Shown here one piece after another: positions 63,461-64,000 of a DNA stretch of 64,000 nt. A model generated the notes under the pieces. The model saw only the letters and a list, made by a program, of their open reading frames with translations. It was not told where the DNA came from and did not search any database. The stretch is from Bacteroidota bacterium (lineage in GTDB: Bacteria > Bacteroidota > Bacteroidia > Chitinophagales > Chitinophagaceae): assembly GCA_020161535.1 (NCBI GenBank), contig JAIUNW010000001.1, forward strand, positions 558,001 to 622,000, given 5' to 3'. Numbering within the stretch: the first letter of the stretch is position 1; the number at the start of each line of letters is the position of its first letter. The translations under genes and the position numbers were made by a program.

Positions 63461-64000
63461 ATGGATTATTTCAAAAAGCTCCTGGCCTTGATTCGGCAGG
63501 AGCGGAAAGAAGACCGGTTGAACTGGCTGGAGCAGGCGAAATACGGATCGGTCATGGAGCGAAGAACCAATGGCACTGCCTGGTACCCGGTAGCCATCAG
63601 GGGCGTTGAACCTGGCAAGGGCGATTACCTGAGTATTGAATTGGAGCGTACCACCCACCAGGACCTGGTACACCAGTTTCGCAGTGGCATGCCGGCTGCC
63701 CTGTTCTCCAATCACCAGCCCGATACCAACCGGTTAGATGGTTATATCAGTTGGTTGAATGGCAACCAGCTTCGGTTGTCCCTCACCGTTGATGAGTTGC
63801 CGGACTGGACCCGCGATGGGAAATTGGGTATCGACCTACTGTTCGACGAAAACAGTTATGACGAAATGGAGAATGCGCTGAAAGAAGCCGAGCGTCGGCT
63901 CGACAAACGGGCTGAGGGCAAACTGGTGCGCATACTCACGGGTGTTGACGCACCAGCAAAACTGTATGCCACCAAGCCAATAACGATTGAATCCCTGAAT
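63461..64000 (+). CDS. IGHMBP2/SMUBP-2-like helicase, N-terminal part
   Basis: The frame from ATG 63461 runs open to the window end (180 codons). MDYFKKLLALIRQERKEDRL, TNGTAWYPVAIRGVEPGKGD, THQDLVHQFRSGMPAALFSN and DGKLGIDLLFDENSYDEMEN are characteristic of the N-terminal beta-barrel and stalk of the AAA_11/AAA_12 superfamily-1 DNA/RNA helicases. The ATPase motifs lie beyond the window. Missing C-terminus only, not truncation. Confidence 0.8.
   Translation, partial: MDYFKKLLALIRQERKEDRLNWLEQAKYGSVMERRTNGTAWYPVAIRGVEPGKGDYLSIELERTTHQDLVHQFRSGMPAALFSNHQPDTNRLDGYISWLNGNQLRLSLTVDELPDWTRDGKLGIDLLFDENSYDEMENALKEAERRLDKRAEGKLVRILTGVDAPAKLYATKPITIESLN

Noticed and set aside
1..64000. CRISPR array, tRNA, rRNA, transposase or integrase
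   Set aside because: I found no regularly spaced direct repeats, no tRNA-like T-loop sequences and no transposase motifs in the gaps read. Short tRNAs could still be missed by eye.

Overview
The window comes from a Bacteroidota chromosome, most likely a Chitinophagaceae-type soil or gut saprophyte. Three things point there: two SusC/SusD outer-membrane uptake pairs, lineage-typical families (GLPGLI, DUF1080 3-keto-glycoside hydrolases, GH109 and other Gfo/Idh/MocA proteins, fasciclin plus DUF5007 lipoproteins, 7TM-DISM sensors), and starts without Shine-Dalgarno sequences but sometimes with the Bacteroidota -7 box TAnnTTTG. Both ends of the window cut genes: a 7TM-DISM sensor on the left and an IGHMBP2/SMUBP-2-like helicase on the right. 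No tRNA, rRNA, CRISPR array, transposase or phage gene was seen.

Layout. 1-6052: 7TM-DISM sensor; a membrane protein; a MurNAc-recycling operon (BadF-type kinase, murQ, hypothetical); an S41 protease. 6053-8719: a repeat-bearing spacer, a short pentapeptide/membrane gene with a broken start, a DUF6249 gene, and an ECF sigma/anti-sigma pair. 8777-12604: NahK-like sugar kinase translationally coupled to a GH109 alpha-N-acetylgalactosaminidase, then a phosphodiesterase. 12615-17719: SGNH hydrolase, DoxX, amidohydrolase, ABC exporter, aldo/keto reductase. 17739-25358: GH20 hexosaminidase, alpha/beta hydrolase, GH29 fucosidase, GH3 glycosidase.

25341-40436 is a nearly gapless 12-gene minus-strand operon with a divergent AraC regulator: SusC, SusD, GH144-like glucanase, two Gfo/Idh/MocA oxidoreductases, SDR, ROK kinase, SIS isomerase, a core methionine-synthase-like protein, NagB, a metallo-beta-lactamase-fold lactonase and DoxX. 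It has the look of a complete uptake and catabolic route for an unidentified modified or amino sugar. The MetE-like member is unexpected.

40431-45893: AHSA1/ArsR pair with a large palindromic operator, then a TonB-dependent receptor with two tandem GLPGLI paralogs. 46037-54134: a second utilization locus (M60-like mucinase, SusC, SusD, fasciclin, DUF5007), with LacI-type operators flanking the M60 gene. 54199-57676: SDR and a 3-keto-glycoside module (DUF1080, Gfo/Idh/MocA, DUF1080). 57801-64000: DUF4097 repeat protein, YdcF pair, a highly structured non-coding stretch at 60030-60426 ending in a strong terminator, a sialate O-acetylesterase-like enzyme, an ABC ATPase and the helicase start.

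Taken together the hydrolases (GH20, GH29, GH109, GH3, M60, sialate O-acetylesterase-like) and the amino-sugar enzymes (NahK-like, NagB, MurQ, SIS, ROK) suggest the capacity to dismantle GalNAc/GlcNAc/fucose-bearing glycoconjugates. That theme is inferred from family membership, not shown by the sequence.
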